A stretch of 64,000 nucleotides of DNA from DASYTH01 sp035762905 (GCF_035762905.1 NZ_DASUCC010000156.1:1-64000); one strand, 5' to 3'; numbered from the stretch's first letter, positions 33,239 to 41,847 are shown. Translations and numbers: made by a program. The notes: generated by a model from the sequence alone, not told the origin.

Positions 33239-34423
33239 GTGGACTCTCGGACCGGTTTCCCCGTGGTGGGCATGGTCGGCGGCGGGCAGCTGGCCCGGAT
33301 GACCCACCAGGCCGCTGTCGCGCTCGGCCAGTCGCTCGCCGTGCTGGCCGCCGCGCCGGACGACCCGGCCGCGCTGGTCAGCCCGGACGTACGGATCGGC
33401 CCACACACCGACCTGGCCGCGCTGCGCGCCTTCGCCGCGCACTGCGACGTGCTGACCTTCGACCACGAGCACGTGCCGACCGGGCACCTGCGCGCCCTGG
33501 TGGCCGAGGGCGTGACCGTGCACCCCGGCCCCGACGCCCTGGTGCACGCCCAGGACAAGCTGGTGATGCGCACCCGGCTGGCCGGGTTGGGCGTGCCGGT
33601 GCCCGAGTTCGCGGCGGTGACCGCCGTGGCCGATGCGGTGAAGTTCGGTGACGAGCACGGCTGGCCGTGCGTGCTCAAGGCCGCGCGCGGCGGCTACGAC
33701 GGCCGGGGCGTGTGGTTGCTTGCCGACCCGGAGGAGGCCGCGGAACGGGTGGCCGGGTTGCTCGACGCCGGCACGCCGCTGCTGGTGGAGCGGCGGGTGG
33801 CGATGCGCCGTGAGCTGGCCGCACTAGTCGCCCGGTCGCCGTTCGGCCAGGGCGCGTGCTGGCCGCCGGTGCAGACCGTGCAGGCGGACGGAATCTGCGT
33901 CGAGGTGCTGGCCCCGGCGCCCGGCCTTTCCGCCGAGGTCGCGGCGCAGGCGCAGGAGCTGGCGCTCGGGGTGGCCGCCGCGCTGGACGTGGTCGGCGTG
34001 CTCGCCGTCGAGCTGTTCGACACCGAGGCCGGCCTGCTGGTCAACGAGCTGGCCATGCGCCCGCACAACTCCGGGCACTGGACCATCGAGGGGGCCCGGA
34101 CTTCCCAGTTCGAACAGCACTTGCGCGCGGTGCTGGACTACCCGCTCGGGGCGACCGACGTCCTGGCTCCCGCGGTCGTGATGGCCAACGTGCTCGGTGC
34201 CCCGGCCGCGCCCGCGCGGAGCGTCGACGAGCGGCTGCACCACGTGCTGGCCCGGTTCCCGGACGCGCGGGTGCACCTGTACGGCAAGCGCGAGCTGCCC
34301 GGGCGCAAGATCGGCCACGTGACCCTGCTCGGCGAGCGGCCGGACGGTCTGCGCGACCGCGCCCGGCTGGCCGCGCACTGGCTCTCCCACGGCGAATGGC
34401 TGGACGGCTATGACATCCACTGA
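33239..34423 (+). CDS. purK: 5-(carboxyamino)imidazole ribonucleotide synthase
   Basis: A 394-residue ATP-grasp enzyme that carboxylates aminoimidazole ribonucleotide with bicarbonate in purine synthesis. VGMVGGGQLARMTHQAA is the N-terminal signature, CDVLTFDHEHV and KAARGGYDGRGVW (ATP-binding loop) follow, and NELAMRPHNSGHWTIEGARTSQFEQHLRA is the PurK metal/ATP site. It overlaps purE by 14 bp. GTG start with a -10-like hexamer close upstream. Confidence 0.95.
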   Translation: MDSRTGFPVVGMVGGGQLARMTHQAAVALGQSLAVLAAAPDDPAALVSPDVRIGPHTDLAALRAFAAHCDVLTFDHEHVPTGHLRALVAEGVTVHPGPDALVHAQDKLVMRTRLAGLGVPVPEFAAVTAVADAVKFGDEHGWPCVLKAARGGYDGRGVWLLADPEEAAERVAGLLDAGTPLLVERRVAMRRELAALVARSPFGQGACWPPVQTVQADGICVEVLAPAPGLSAEVAAQAQELALGVAAALDVVGVLAVELFDTEAGLLVNELAMRPHNSGHWTIEGARTSQFEQHLRAVLDYPLGATDVLAPAVVMANVLGAPAAPARSVDERLHHVLARFPDARVHLYGKRELPGRKIGHVTLLGERPDGLRDRARLAAHWLSHGEWLDGYDIH

Positions 34424-34910
34424 GGTCGGCGTGATCATGGGCAGCGACTCGGACTGGCCGGTGATGCGCGCCGCGACCGAGGCGCTGGCCGAGTTCGGCG
34501 TGCCGTACGAGGTGAGCGTGGTGTCCGCGCACCGCACCCCGGAGCGGATGCTGTCCTATGCAAGGACGGCGGCCGGCCGGGGCCTGCGGGTGATCATCGC
34601 GGGGGCCGGCGGGGCCGCGCACCTGCCCGGCATGGTGGCGGCGGCGACCGTGCTGCCGGTGATCGGGGTCCCGGTGCCGCTGGCGCATCTGGACGGTCTG
34701 GACTCGCTGTTGTCGATCGTGCAGATGCCGGCCGGGGTCCCGGTGGCCACCGTCTCGGTGGGCGGCGCGCGCAACGCCGGACTGCTGGCCGTGCGGGTGC
34801 TGGCCGCCTCGTCCGAGGCCCTGCGGGTCCGGATGGCGGAGTTCCAGTCGAACCTGGAGCAACTCGTGCTGGACAAGGACGCGGCGTTGCGCTCGAGCCT
34901 GAACGGGTGA
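34410..34910 (+). CDS. purE: N5-carboxyaminoimidazole ribonucleotide mutase
   Basis: A 166-residue class I PurE that converts N5-CAIR to CAIR after PurK. Signature motifs: IMGSDSDWPVM, VVSAHRTPERM (active-site His) and AGAGGAAHLPGMVAAAT. Start ATG lies inside the purK 3' end (14-bp overlap), so the two are translationally coupled. Confidence 0.96.
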   Translation: MTSTEVGVIMGSDSDWPVMRAATEALAEFGVPYEVSVVSAHRTPERMLSYARTAAGRGLRVIIAGAGGAAHLPGMVAAATVLPVIGVPVPLAHLDGLDSLLSIVQMPAGVPVATVSVGGARNAGLLAVRVLAASSEALRVRMAEFQSNLEQLVLDKDAALRSSLNG

Positions 34911-34961
34911 GGTGCTGGAGCTCACTGGGACGCCCTAGTGAACGACTCCTAACATGGAGCC

Positions 34962-36122
34962 ATGGACGCGGGATACGGGTTGTACCAGCTCGGCGAGGAG
35001 CACGAGGAGCTTCGTGCGGCGGTGCGTGCCCTGGCGGAGAAGGAGATCGCGCCGTACGCGGCCGATGTGGACGAAGCGGCGCGGTGGCCGGCCGAGGCGC
35101 ACGCGGCGCTGTCTCGATCCGGGTTCAACGCCCCGCACATCGCCGAGGAGTACGACGGCCAGGGCGCCGACGCGGTCGCGGCCAACATCGTGGTCGAGGA
35201 GGTGGCCCGGGTCTGTGCGTCCTCGTCGCTGATCCCCGCGGCCAACAAACTCGGCACCATGAACCTGATCCTGGGCGGTTCGGAAGCCCTCAAGAAGGAG
35301 GTGCTGCCCGGCATCGCCACCGGCGAGCTGGCCTCCTACGCGCTGTCCGAACGGGAGGCCGGCTCGGACCCGGCGTCGATGCGCACCCGGGCGGTGCTCG
35401 ACGGGGACCACTGGGTGCTCAACGGCACCAAGTGCTGGATCACCAACGCCGGCGAGTCCACCTGGTACACCGTGATGGCCGTCAGCGACCTCACCGCGGC
35501 CAAGCCCGCCGACGGCATCTCCGCGTTCATGGTCCGCGCCGACGACCCGGGTTTCTTGGTCGGCCCCAAGGAACGCAAACTCGGCATCAAAGGCTCCCCC
35601 ACCCGGGAGATCTACTTCGAGAACTGCACCATCCCGGCCGACCGCATCATCGGCCAACCCGGCCACGGCCTGCGTCTCGCCTTCACCACCCTCGACCACA
35701 CCCGCCACACCATCGGCGCCCAGGCCCTCGGCATCGCTCAAGGCGCCCTGGACGCCGCGGTCGCCTACGTGAAGGAACGCCGCCAGTTCGCCCGCCCCAT
35801 CGCGGATTTCCAGGGCATCCAGTTCATGCTCGCCGACATGGCCATGCGCATCGAGTCCTCCCGCCACCTCGTCTACGCCGCCGCCTCCGCCGTGGAACGC
35901 CACGCCCCCAACGCCACGTTCCTGTCCAGCGCAGCCAAAACAATGGCCTCCGACACCGCCATGTCCGTCACCACCGACGCCGTCCAACTCTTCGGCGGCG
36001 CCGGCTACACCACCGACTTCCCCGTCGAACGCATGATGCGCGACGCCAAGATCACCCAAATCTACGAGGGCACCAACCAGATCCAGCGCCTGGTGATGGC
36101 GCGGCACCTGCTCAAGGGCTAG
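34962..36122 (+). CDS. fadE25: Acyl-CoA dehydrogenase (FadE25-like) with rebuilt 3' end
   Basis: A 386-residue FAD-dependent acyl-CoA dehydrogenase. Motifs: YALSEREAGSDPASM (FAD/substrate), WITNAGES, RKLGIKGSPT, the FARPIADFQGIQFMLADMA segment, GGAGYTTDFPVERMMRDAK and the C-terminal IYEGTNQIQRLVMAR carrying the catalytic Glu of YEGT. It is probably short- or branched-chain specific and syntenic with mycobacterial fadE25 beside purE. An integrative element is inserted in its 3' end. The reading frame is intact because the last codons are present at this junction, while another copy of the 3' end lies at 45494-45567. Confidence 0.92.
   Translation: MDAGYGLYQLGEEHEELRAAVRALAEKEIAPYAADVDEAARWPAEAHAALSRSGFNAPHIAEEYDGQGADAVAANIVVEEVARVCASSSLIPAANKLGTMNLILGGSEALKKEVLPGIATGELASYALSEREAGSDPASMRTRAVLDGDHWVLNGTKCWITNAGESTWYTVMAVSDLTAAKPADGISAFMVRADDPGFLVGPKERKLGIKGSPTREIYFENCTIPADRIIGQPGHGLRLAFTTLDHTRHTIGAQALGIAQGALDAAVAYVKERRQFARPIADFQGIQFMLADMAMRIESSRHLVYAAASAVERHAPNATFLSSAAKTMASDTAMSVTTDAVQLFGGAGYTTDFPVERMMRDAKITQIYEGTNQIQRLVMARHLLKG
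36049..36122 (+). repeat. attL: 3' end of the acyl-CoA dehydrogenase gene
   Basis: This 74-bp copy, ending at the TAG of the dehydrogenase, is matched by 45494-45567 with 67 identical positions. The longest identical block is accaaccagatccagcg (36072-36088), the likely region of strand exchange. Six of the seven differences are at codon third positions. Confidence 0.85.
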
Positions 36123-36164
36123 ATCGACGATCTTGGACTGGCTCCGATCGACGGCAATTTCCAT

Positions 36165-36187
36165 GATCAGGCCGTCTCCAGGCCGTC
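36165..36187. repeat. 23-bp direct repeat, left copy (int 3' end)
   Basis: This sequence, beginning GATCAGGCCG and covering the last codons of the integrase gene, recurs in the same orientation at 45365-45387 with 22 of 23 bases identical. The two copies lie just inside the two ends of the element, so they may be arm-type integrase or Xis binding sites, or the second may be a relic of another integrase end. Confidence 0.6.
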
Positions 36188-37414
36188 ACCGGAGCCAGGC
36201 CGCCCGAAGACCGTGTCAACCGCCACCCGGGCCCGCTGATGGCTCGACGGGACCAGGTGCGTGTAGACCCGCAACGTGAACCCCGGGTCCGAGTGGCCGA
36301 GGTAGGTCGCCAGCTCCTTGATCGACACGCCCTGGGCGAGCAACGTCGACGCGTAGAAGTGCCGCAGCGCGTGCATCCCGTCGATCTGCTTGGTGCGCTC
36401 GATCCCGGCCGTCCGGAACGCACGCTCCCAGACCGTCTTGGTGAACAGATCACCGGAGTAGAGCCGCCCGTCCACACCAGTCGCGACGAGTCGCACGGTG
36501 ACCGGATCCCCGGCCGGCTTCCGCCATGGCAGGGTGACCGAGCACGGCGGGTAGGCCTCCAGGTGATCTTTGATCTCGGCGAGCACGCCGGGGGAGAGCG
36601 GCACCGTCCGCGTCTTGTTTCCCTTGGGCAGCGCGAACACCAGCGTCCGCTCCACCGTGCGCAGCTGCCGGCGCACGTGCAGGAGAAGCGCGCTCTCGTC
36701 GATGTCTTCCGGAGACAGGCCGAAGATCTCCCCCTGCCGCAGCCCGAGCCCGGCACCAATGGGAATCGCGATCCGCCAGCGTTCAGCCATGCCGTCGCGG
36801 ATCGCCTTGACCCGCGCTTCCGGCCAGATGTCCTTGACTTCCACGGCCGGGCTGGTCGGTCGCCGGATGGTCTTCGCCTTGCACGGGTTGTCCCGGATCA
36901 GCTTGTCGTCGATCGCCGAGTCCATGACCCCGGTCACGACGCTGAACAAGACCACCTTGTAGTTGTCGGCCTGGTCCTCGATTTCCCCCAGCCAGTCCCG
37001 GATCGTGCTCGGAGTGATCTTCCCGATCGGCAGATCCCCAAGGTGCGGAAGGATCTTGCTCCGCAGCCGGCTACGCAGCACCTCCCGGCTAGCCGGATCG
37101 TCGGACTGTCCCTTGATCCAGTTGTCCGCCTGGGTCCGGAACTTCACTCGCGCGGCACGCGGATCGATGTAGCGCCCTTCGCGCTTGTCGTTCTCGACAC
37201 TGATCAGGAAGTCTTCGGCCTGCTTCTTCTGCCGGTCCGGGAAGGTCTTGGACTTTTCCCGTCCGTCCGGGTCGATGTAGCGGACCTTGTACCGGTGCCC
37301 CGTCCCGTACAGCTCGGTCCGCTCCAACACCGGCTTGCCACGCGCGTTGACCATCGGTCTGTCGGTGTCCGGGTCCCGTTTTGGCCGGTACCAGCGATCC
37401 TGGATATGCGCCAT
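36167..37414 (-). CDS. int: Tyrosine recombinase (integrase) of the AICE
   Basis: A 415-residue phage-type integrase. The N-terminal SAM-like/core-binding part spans about 60-190. The catalytic domain shows the first Arg in GAGLGLRQGEIFGL, the Lys hairpin near ALPKGNKTRTVPL, HxxR in MHALRHFYAS, the second His in YLGHSDPGFT and the nucleophile Tyr in LRVYTHL. The DGREKSKTF start region is typical of actinomycete integrases. It is transcribed toward attL, 10 bp after xis, and ends 44 bp from the dehydrogenase stop, so it recombines at the adjoining att site. A longer open frame upstream is antisense noise; ATG 37414 starts the conserved protein. Confidence 0.93.
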   Translation of the reverse strand: MAHIQDRWYRPKRDPDTDRPMVNARGKPVLERTELYGTGHRYKVRYIDPDGREKSKTFPDRQKKQAEDFLISVENDKREGRYIDPRAARVKFRTQADNWIKGQSDDPASREVLRSRLRSKILPHLGDLPIGKITPSTIRDWLGEIEDQADNYKVVLFSVVTGVMDSAIDDKLIRDNPCKAKTIRRPTSPAVEVKDIWPEARVKAIRDGMAERWRIAIPIGAGLGLRQGEIFGLSPEDIDESALLLHVRRQLRTVERTLVFALPKGNKTRTVPLSPGVLAEIKDHLEAYPPCSVTLPWRKPAGDPVTVRLVATGVDGRLYSGDLFTKTVWERAFRTAGIERTKQIDGMHALRHFYASTLLAQGVSIKELATYLGHSDPGFTLRVYTHLVPSSHQRARVAVDTVFGRPGSGDGLETA

Positions 37415-37424
37415 CGGTCGCCCC

Positions 37425-37610
37425 CTACGCCGCTTCGGTGGCCCAGGCCCGCACGGTCGCCGGGTCGTACCGCAGGTGCCGGCCGATTTTCCGAACCGGC
37501 GGCCCCTCACCCCGCCACTTCCACTGGTAGAGGGTCTTGACCGGCACCCCGAGGTAGGCAGACACGTCTTCGACAGTCCACAGGCGATCAATCGAGCTGT
37601 TTGTCTCCAT
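37425..37610 (-). CDS. xis: Excisionase (MerR/AlpA-like helix-turn-helix)
   Basis: A 61-residue winged-helix DNA-binding protein: LWTVEDVSAYLGVPVKTLYQWKWRGEGPP is the helix-turn-helix of the excisionase family, and GRHLRYDPATVRAW completes the wing. It would direct Int to excise the element. ATG 37610 has GGGGGA 5 bp upstream; longer frames lack such a site. Located between rep and int, as in pSAM2-like elements. Confidence 0.9.
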   Translation of the reverse strand: METNSSIDRLWTVEDVSAYLGVPVKTLYQWKWRGEGPPVRKIGRHLRYDPATVRAWATEAA

Positions 37611-37623
37611 GTCGTCCCCCAGG

Positions 37624-38802
37624 TCAGGCCGCGTGTTGTGGAGTTGCTGAAACATCGGGCGGTTGCGCGGCCAGCAGTGCCGCGTTGTATTCGGCGCGCC
37701 ATCGGATTCGCTCGGCGATTGCGTGCATGAGCAGGTAGGCCCGGGGTGGCACGTTCGGGTCGCCCGGTTCGACCTTGAACCAGGCCAGCCGGGCCCGATC
37801 CGGCTCGGGCTTCTGGATCCCCAACGCCGCCAACGCCTGCATCACGAAGGCCTTCCGGTCCGCCCGGTGGTCGGCCAGGGTCTTGCCGGACCACTTGCGC
37901 GAGACCAGCACTCGCCGCCCGGGTAGGCCGAGGGTGGTGCGCCGGTGGGCGCGGCTTTTGCAGTGCCCGGGTGTGGTCTTGCGGGAGGCACCGACCGGTT
38001 GGATCCCGTAGAGCAGCCATATCGCGCACCGCGTCGAGCACGGCGTGACGGACAGCTCTTCGTGGAGCCGGTCGTGGTGGGCCCGTTGCCGGTCGGTGTC
38101 GGCCGCGACGACTTCGCCGACGGTCTTGGTGAGGTATTTGGTCAGGTAGCCGATGTGTCGGCCGGCCGCTTCGGTGCCGCCGAGGATGCCTTTGGAGTGC
38201 ACTTGAGCGCCGAAGGTTGCCAGGTGCGCCGGCTGCTCGACGTGGTCGACCGCGTCGGCCCACTGGGTGAGCGGCGCTCGGGTGTCGGGGTCGAGGAACT
38301 GCTCGCCGTCCCACACCGGCATCGGGCCGTTGCCGTAGACCAGTTCGTCGTGGTTGGGCCACCACACCTGCAGGTAGATCGCCGCGGTGACCTGCCGCAG
38401 AATCTCGTGCGGGATCGACCCGCGCAGGGCGGCGTGCAGGTGCGGCGCCACCCGCTTCTGTGGCTCGACGGTGGCGAAGTACTGCACGTCCCAGCCCACG
38501 CAGCGGCGTAGGTTCTGCCACCACCGATCCACCAGGCTCGCGAAGTGCACCGCGTTCCGGGCCGCCCGGCGGTAGTCATAGCTGGCCGGGTCGACCGGGG
38601 TGCCGTCATCGCGCACGCGGCCGTAGCTGTCGCAGGTCAGGGTGATGAACATGGACGGGCGGAATCGCCCGGCGAACTCCCGTCCGAGGGTGCGGTTCTC
38701 GACCTTGCGGCGGGGCAGGTTGGGTGCGTCCTGTCGCCGCCGGGTCGACCGGTTCGGCACCCGCTCACCGGGCCCGTCCGGGTTGGGTAGCCGGCCGCGC
38801 AT
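37624..38802 (-). CDS. Replication initiator, downstream part with catalytic motifs
   Basis: The 392-residue stretch from the first ATG after the amber codon. It holds the rolling-circle initiator core: FRPSMFITLTCDSYG, VDRWWQNLRRCVGWDVQYFATVEPQKR, HLHAALRG and GRHIGYLTKYLTK. It lacks the N-terminal cysteine-containing region and the 65 residues just after the stop. ATG 38802 has no clear Shine-Dalgarno sequence, so expression is uncertain. Confidence 0.55.
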   Translation of the reverse strand: MRGRLPNPDGPGERVPNRSTRRRQDAPNLPRRKVENRTLGREFAGRFRPSMFITLTCDSYGRVRDDGTPVDPASYDYRRAARNAVHFASLVDRWWQNLRRCVGWDVQYFATVEPQKRVAPHLHAALRGSIPHEILRQVTAAIYLQVWWPNHDELVYGNGPMPVWDGEQFLDPDTRAPLTQWADAVDHVEQPAHLATFGAQVHSKGILGGTEAAGRHIGYLTKYLTKTVGEVVAADTDRQRAHHDRLHEELSVTPCSTRCAIWLLYGIQPVGASRKTTPGHCKSRAHRRTTLGLPGRRVLVSRKWSGKTLADHRADRKAFVMQALAALGIQKPEPDRARLAWFKVEPGDPNVPPRAYLLMHAIAERIRWRAEYNAALLAAQPPDVSATPQHAA

Positions 38803-39000
38803 GCCGAGCGTGCGTAGTTCCTCATCAGCGGAGTGGATCTCCTCGCGCAGCTCGTCAGCGTCCCCGGCCCGTTCCTCGTCGACCGCCTGTCGGTAGGCCG
38901 CAACGAGATCGGCCCGGAACTCCAGCAGCGCCGTCTGATCTCCGGTGGGTGGTTCGGGGGTGAAGTCCGGCTCTGCGGTCAGGTGCCAGCCCTCCCGGCA

Positions 39001-39252
39001 CTAGGCCATCCGCAGCGCCCGGGCCTTGCGCGCACACGGCCCGCACTGCGATTCCACCGTGGAGCCGCACGGGACGCCGACGTAGTTCAGTTCGCCGGTG
39101 TCGCGGTCGGCGACCTCCATGGTGAACGGCCGCACGCACACGCCGTGTTGTTCGGCGGTTGCGGTGATCACGTCCAACGCGAGGGGTTGACGCATCCGTT
39201 CCGCGCGGGTCTGCCCGGCCACATCGGCCGGCAGGGTCGGAATGGCGCTCAT
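39001..39252 (-). CDS. Replication initiator, N-terminal fragment
   Basis: An 83-residue fragment ending at the amber codon. It carries the conserved start LALDVITATAEQHGVCVRPFT and the Cys-rich CGSTVESQCGPCARKA segment that probably binds zinc. ATG 39252 overlaps the upstream gene's stop (ATGA), showing the original coupling. Probably non-functional alone. Confidence 0.5.
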   Translation of the reverse strand: MSAIPTLPADVAGQTRAERMRQPLALDVITATAEQHGVCVRPFTMEVADRDTGELNYVGVPCGSTVESQCGPCARKARALRMA

Positions 39253-39638
39253 TCCGCCCACCCCCGCAGCACCCCGAGCGGGATCTCGCGCCGCTGTCCC
39301 GGGTGCAGGTCGGCGCCGAACACCTCGGCCTCATAGGGCACCCCGCCGAAGACCCGCACCGCCTCGTCGACCATCCGCCCGACCACATCCAGGTGCACCG
39401 CCAAACCGTCGGGCACCCGCCAGAGGATCACGCTGACTGCGGTGAGGGTGTCGGCCCAGCCCAGCAACGCCGCAGCCAGCGCCGGCAGCTCCTGGCTCCA
39501 CAGCTGCACGGTCACCACCTCACCGTCCAGACTGTTGATCGCCGCCTGGACTGAGAAGATCTCCCCGCCTGGCTCGGCCACGGCCAGGTGATCCCGGATC
39601 GCACCCAGCAACCGCATGAAGGCCTCCTGCCGGCTCAT
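39249..39638 (-). CDS. Conserved AICE protein of unknown function
   Basis: A 129-residue protein found between tra and rep. It has an N-terminal amphipathic helix (RQEAFMRLLGAIRDHLA), a central beta-strand pair (VVTVQLWSQELPALAAALLGWADTL) and a C-terminal part with ADLHPGQRREIPL. No catalytic motif is visible. It overlaps tra (ATGA) at its start and rep at its end, so the three are one translationally coupled unit. Its role in replication or transfer is inferred from position only. Confidence 0.7.
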   Translation of the reverse strand: MSRQEAFMRLLGAIRDHLAVAEPGGEIFSVQAAINSLDGEVVTVQLWSQELPALAAALLGWADTLTAVSVILWRVPDGLAVHLDVVGRMVDEAVRVFGGVPYEAEVFGADLHPGQRREIPLGVLRGWAE

Positions 39639-41140
39639 GCCGCCGCACCCCCGTCCGAGTCCCCACCCGCCACTGGGAACGCCACAACCTCAGCCGCCCG
39701 GGCCGGTAGGGTCACCCGCCCGATCAGGTAGGCGCCGAGCTGGGCCAGGTCGTCATCGGTGACATGGAACGCCCGGGCTCGCACGGGTTCGCGCCGGCCG
39801 TCTTCCTTGACCCACGCGACACCCGGGGTGTTCTCGCTGATCTCGTGCGCGTTGGCGCCGCGTTGGCGCACGCCGTCGCCGAGCACCATGTCCACCTGCG
39901 CCGCCTCGTCCAGGCGCATCGCGACGCGGGTGGAGAACAGGTGCCGGAAGCTGATGATCTCCTTGCGCGGGTCCTGCAACAGCCCCAGCACGCACACCCC
40001 GGGCGCCCGGCCCTGCGAGGTGACCGTCTGGATCGCCCGGGTTGCCCGCTCGCGCAGGGTCTTATCCGGTTGGTAGGCGATCAGGTCGGCCAGCTCGTCG
40101 ATCACCAACAGGAGAAACGGATCCCCGGTCTCCGGTGTCCAGACCCGGCGCCGGCCCCGGTAGGACTCCGCGCGCCGTTTCACTTCCTGGGCCAACCACT
40201 CCAGCTGAGACACGGCCTTGGCGCCGTTGTCAAAGACGACCCGGTCGAACACCTCCGGTGCCGCGCCCAGCTCCATGCCGCCCTTCGGGTCGATCCCGAT
40301 CAGCTTGACCAGCCCGGCCCGGATCGCCGGGGCCAGCGCCCAGGCCACCGCCCACAGCAACGACCCCTTACCCGCCCCGGACACGCCCACGGTCAGGACA
40401 TGCGTGCCGAGCAGACGTAGCCGTAGCGGTTTGCCGGTCTCGGTGCGGCCGATCACCACCCGTCGCAGATCCACGCCGGCCGGATCCTCACCCAAGGCCG
40501 GGACCGGGATGGGTCGGGCCAGCGGGTCGGAGTGGATGAAGTCCAACTCCACGACACCCGGCTTGACCACGCGAACCCGGCAGGAGTTCGCGTGGAAGGA
40601 GTGCGCCAGGCCGGAGGCGTGCAACTCCCACTGTTCGGGTGCTTGGCCTTTGATCATGCGCACCCGGACCAGGTCGCGCCAGCCTTCGGCGCGCACCCGC
40701 CGCAGCCTGGGCCGGTGCTCCTGGCCCCGCTTGTCCTTGGCCAGCTCCGACAGCCGCATGACCGTGCGCCACTGGCACGCGTAGATGACGAACCGGCGAA
40801 ACTCCGTACGCGGACGCGGCAGCACGAACCGGGCGAACGAGGCCCGCCAGCGCCACCACCACACCGCCAGGCCCACGATCAGCACACCGCCGAGCACGGT
40901 CAACGGCCACTCACCCAGCAGCGACCACAACCAGCCGACCGCCACGATCACGCCGATCGTCAGCGGATACCGGTAGACGACCCGGCCGGCCTGATACGCC
41001 AGCCAGGACAACAGGATCACCGCCGCAACCGGCGCCAGGACCACCTTGACCCAGAAGGGCAGCAACGTCCACCACGGCAACTGCGGCCGCGACACCTCCA
41101 ACGGCGCCGGATCCACCCAGCGCGACTCCCGCCCGCTCAT
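39635..41140 (-). CDS. FtsK/SpoIIIE-type conjugative DNA translocase (TraSA/TraB-like)
   Basis: A 501-residue membrane ATPase. Two to three transmembrane helices occupy about 25-110. The FtsK motor follows: Walker A GVSGAGKGSLL near 250, Walker B LLLVIDELADLI near 345, then SQGRAPGVCVLGLLQDPRKEII and VAMRLDEAAQVDMVLG. In AICEs a single protein of this kind pumps double-stranded DNA between mycelial cells. The first glycine-lysine loop has GKGS where many FtsK proteins have GKS/T-S. Coupled by ATGA overlaps to genes on both sides. Confidence 0.92.
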   Translation of the reverse strand: MSGRESRWVDPAPLEVSRPQLPWWTLLPFWVKVVLAPVAAVILLSWLAYQAGRVVYRYPLTIGVIVAVGWLWSLLGEWPLTVLGGVLIVGLAVWWWRWRASFARFVLPRPRTEFRRFVIYACQWRTVMRLSELAKDKRGQEHRPRLRRVRAEGWRDLVRVRMIKGQAPEQWELHASGLAHSFHANSCRVRVVKPGVVELDFIHSDPLARPIPVPALGEDPAGVDLRRVVIGRTETGKPLRLRLLGTHVLTVGVSGAGKGSLLWAVAWALAPAIRAGLVKLIGIDPKGGMELGAAPEVFDRVVFDNGAKAVSQLEWLAQEVKRRAESYRGRRRVWTPETGDPFLLLVIDELADLIAYQPDKTLRERATRAIQTVTSQGRAPGVCVLGLLQDPRKEIISFRHLFSTRVAMRLDEAAQVDMVLGDGVRQRGANAHEISENTPGVAWVKEDGRREPVRARAFHVTDDDLAQLGAYLIGRVTLPARAAEVVAFPVAGGDSDGGAAA

Positions 41141-41304
41141 CGCCGCTCACCCCCGCCGGGCGTGAACTCCAGCGCCAACGCCCCGGAGCACCGGGCGCAC
41201 TCGGTCTCGCCGGGCAGCAGTCGGGCGAACCGACGACACTTCGCACATCGCGGACGGGCAACCCCGGCTAGCGGGACTCCCTCCGCACGGTCTAGCCTTT
41301 CCAC
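41137..41304 (-). CDS. Small zinc-ribbon-like protein
   Basis: A 55-residue protein with two CxxC pairs, RPRCAKCRRF and ECARCSGAL, spaced as in a rubredoxin-like zinc ribbon. GTG 41304 has GGAAGG 7 bp upstream, which decides the start; the frame continues upstream through unrelated sequence. Its stop overlaps the tra start (ATGA). Such tiny zinc proteins are common ahead of tra in AICEs; role unknown. Confidence 0.65.
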   Translation of the reverse strand: MERLDRAEGVPLAGVARPRCAKCRRFARLLPGETECARCSGALALEFTPGGGERR

Positions 41305-41473
41305 TTGTCTGCCTTCCGTTGGGCGGACAGCGCAGAAGCGGACCGGCGCCAACCAACCCCGCTTCTGCGCCTTTGCTTTCCTTACCTGCCAATAGGCACA
41401 GGTGTTCTCACCACGTGACCAAGCAGCCCGTGGTCTGTCTCCTCTGGACTTTGGTGTGACTGTCCGATGCGGA

Positions 41474-41763
41474 CTAGACGGTCTCGCTCCCGACGTTATC
41501 GGGGCTCCCGTTGCGGATCGCGTTGGCTTTACGGCGCTCCCGCCCGGCCCAATAGAGCGCCTCATGGTGGTGACCCCGGTCCACCTCGGCGATCCGGTCG
41601 TACACCGCAGCGCTGCGCTGGTAGTAGGCCAGCACACCGACTGTTCGGCGTTGCTCGCCGGCCGCAGCCGCACCAGCGCGTCATGAGCCTCGATCAACGT
41701 GCGGCTGGTGTTGGCCTGCTGCCAGGCCGCTGGCATCAACGGCTGGTGCTGCTTACCGGTCAT
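41474..41763 (-). pseudogene. Conserved AICE small gene (AMED_5909-like), frameshifted
   Basis: The start (MTGKQHQPLMPAAWQQANTS, then RTLIEAHDALVRLRP) is in one frame. The expected continuation, VLAYYQRSAAVYDRIAEVD then HHHEALYWAGRERRKAN, is in another frame and ends at TAG 41474-41476. One base appears to be missing near 41635-41645. Rejoined, it would be a helical protein of about 96 residues of the type found next to pra in Pseudonocardiaceae elements. Either the gene is broken or the sequence has an error there. Confidence 0.65.
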
Positions 41764-41834
41764 CGCCGCTCACCACCACGGCGCGGAGTGGGGTCGATCA
41801 GCCCACGACCCACGCCCGAGTCCCGCAACCTCAC
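41760..41834 (-). CDS. Possible 24-residue ORF
   Basis: GTG 41834 follows GGGGTGGGG and opens a 24-codon frame (starting VRLRDSGVGRGLIDPT, very basic) whose TGA overlaps the next ATG by two bases. The coupling and ribosome-binding site favour translation, but the size makes this tentative. Confidence 0.3.
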   Translation of the reverse strand: MRLRDSGVGRGLIDPTPRRGGERR

Positions 41835-41847
41835 GACCCCACCCCGC

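Larger units (their letters stand above)
37624..39252 (-). pseudogene. rep: Replication initiator gene rep, interrupted by an in-frame amber codon
   Basis: The full frame from ATG 39252 to the stop at 37624 would encode about 542 residues of the actinomycete plasmid/AICE replication initiator family. A TAG at 39001-39003 splits it after codon 83. The sequence on both sides belongs together: CGSTVESQCGPCARKARALRMA, then the stop, then CREGWHLTAEPDFTP continues the family without a gap, and the usual residue at that place is Gln, so CAG to TAG explains it. Downstream, HLHAALRG (HUH-like) and GYLTKYLTK (catalytic Tyr region) are intact. Reinitiation at ATG 38802 or suppression could give some activity. 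Confidence 0.82.

Noticed and set aside
36123..36166. A tRNA gene as integration target of the element
   Set aside because: No cloverleaf can be formed near either end; the repeated sequence is the dehydrogenase 3' end.
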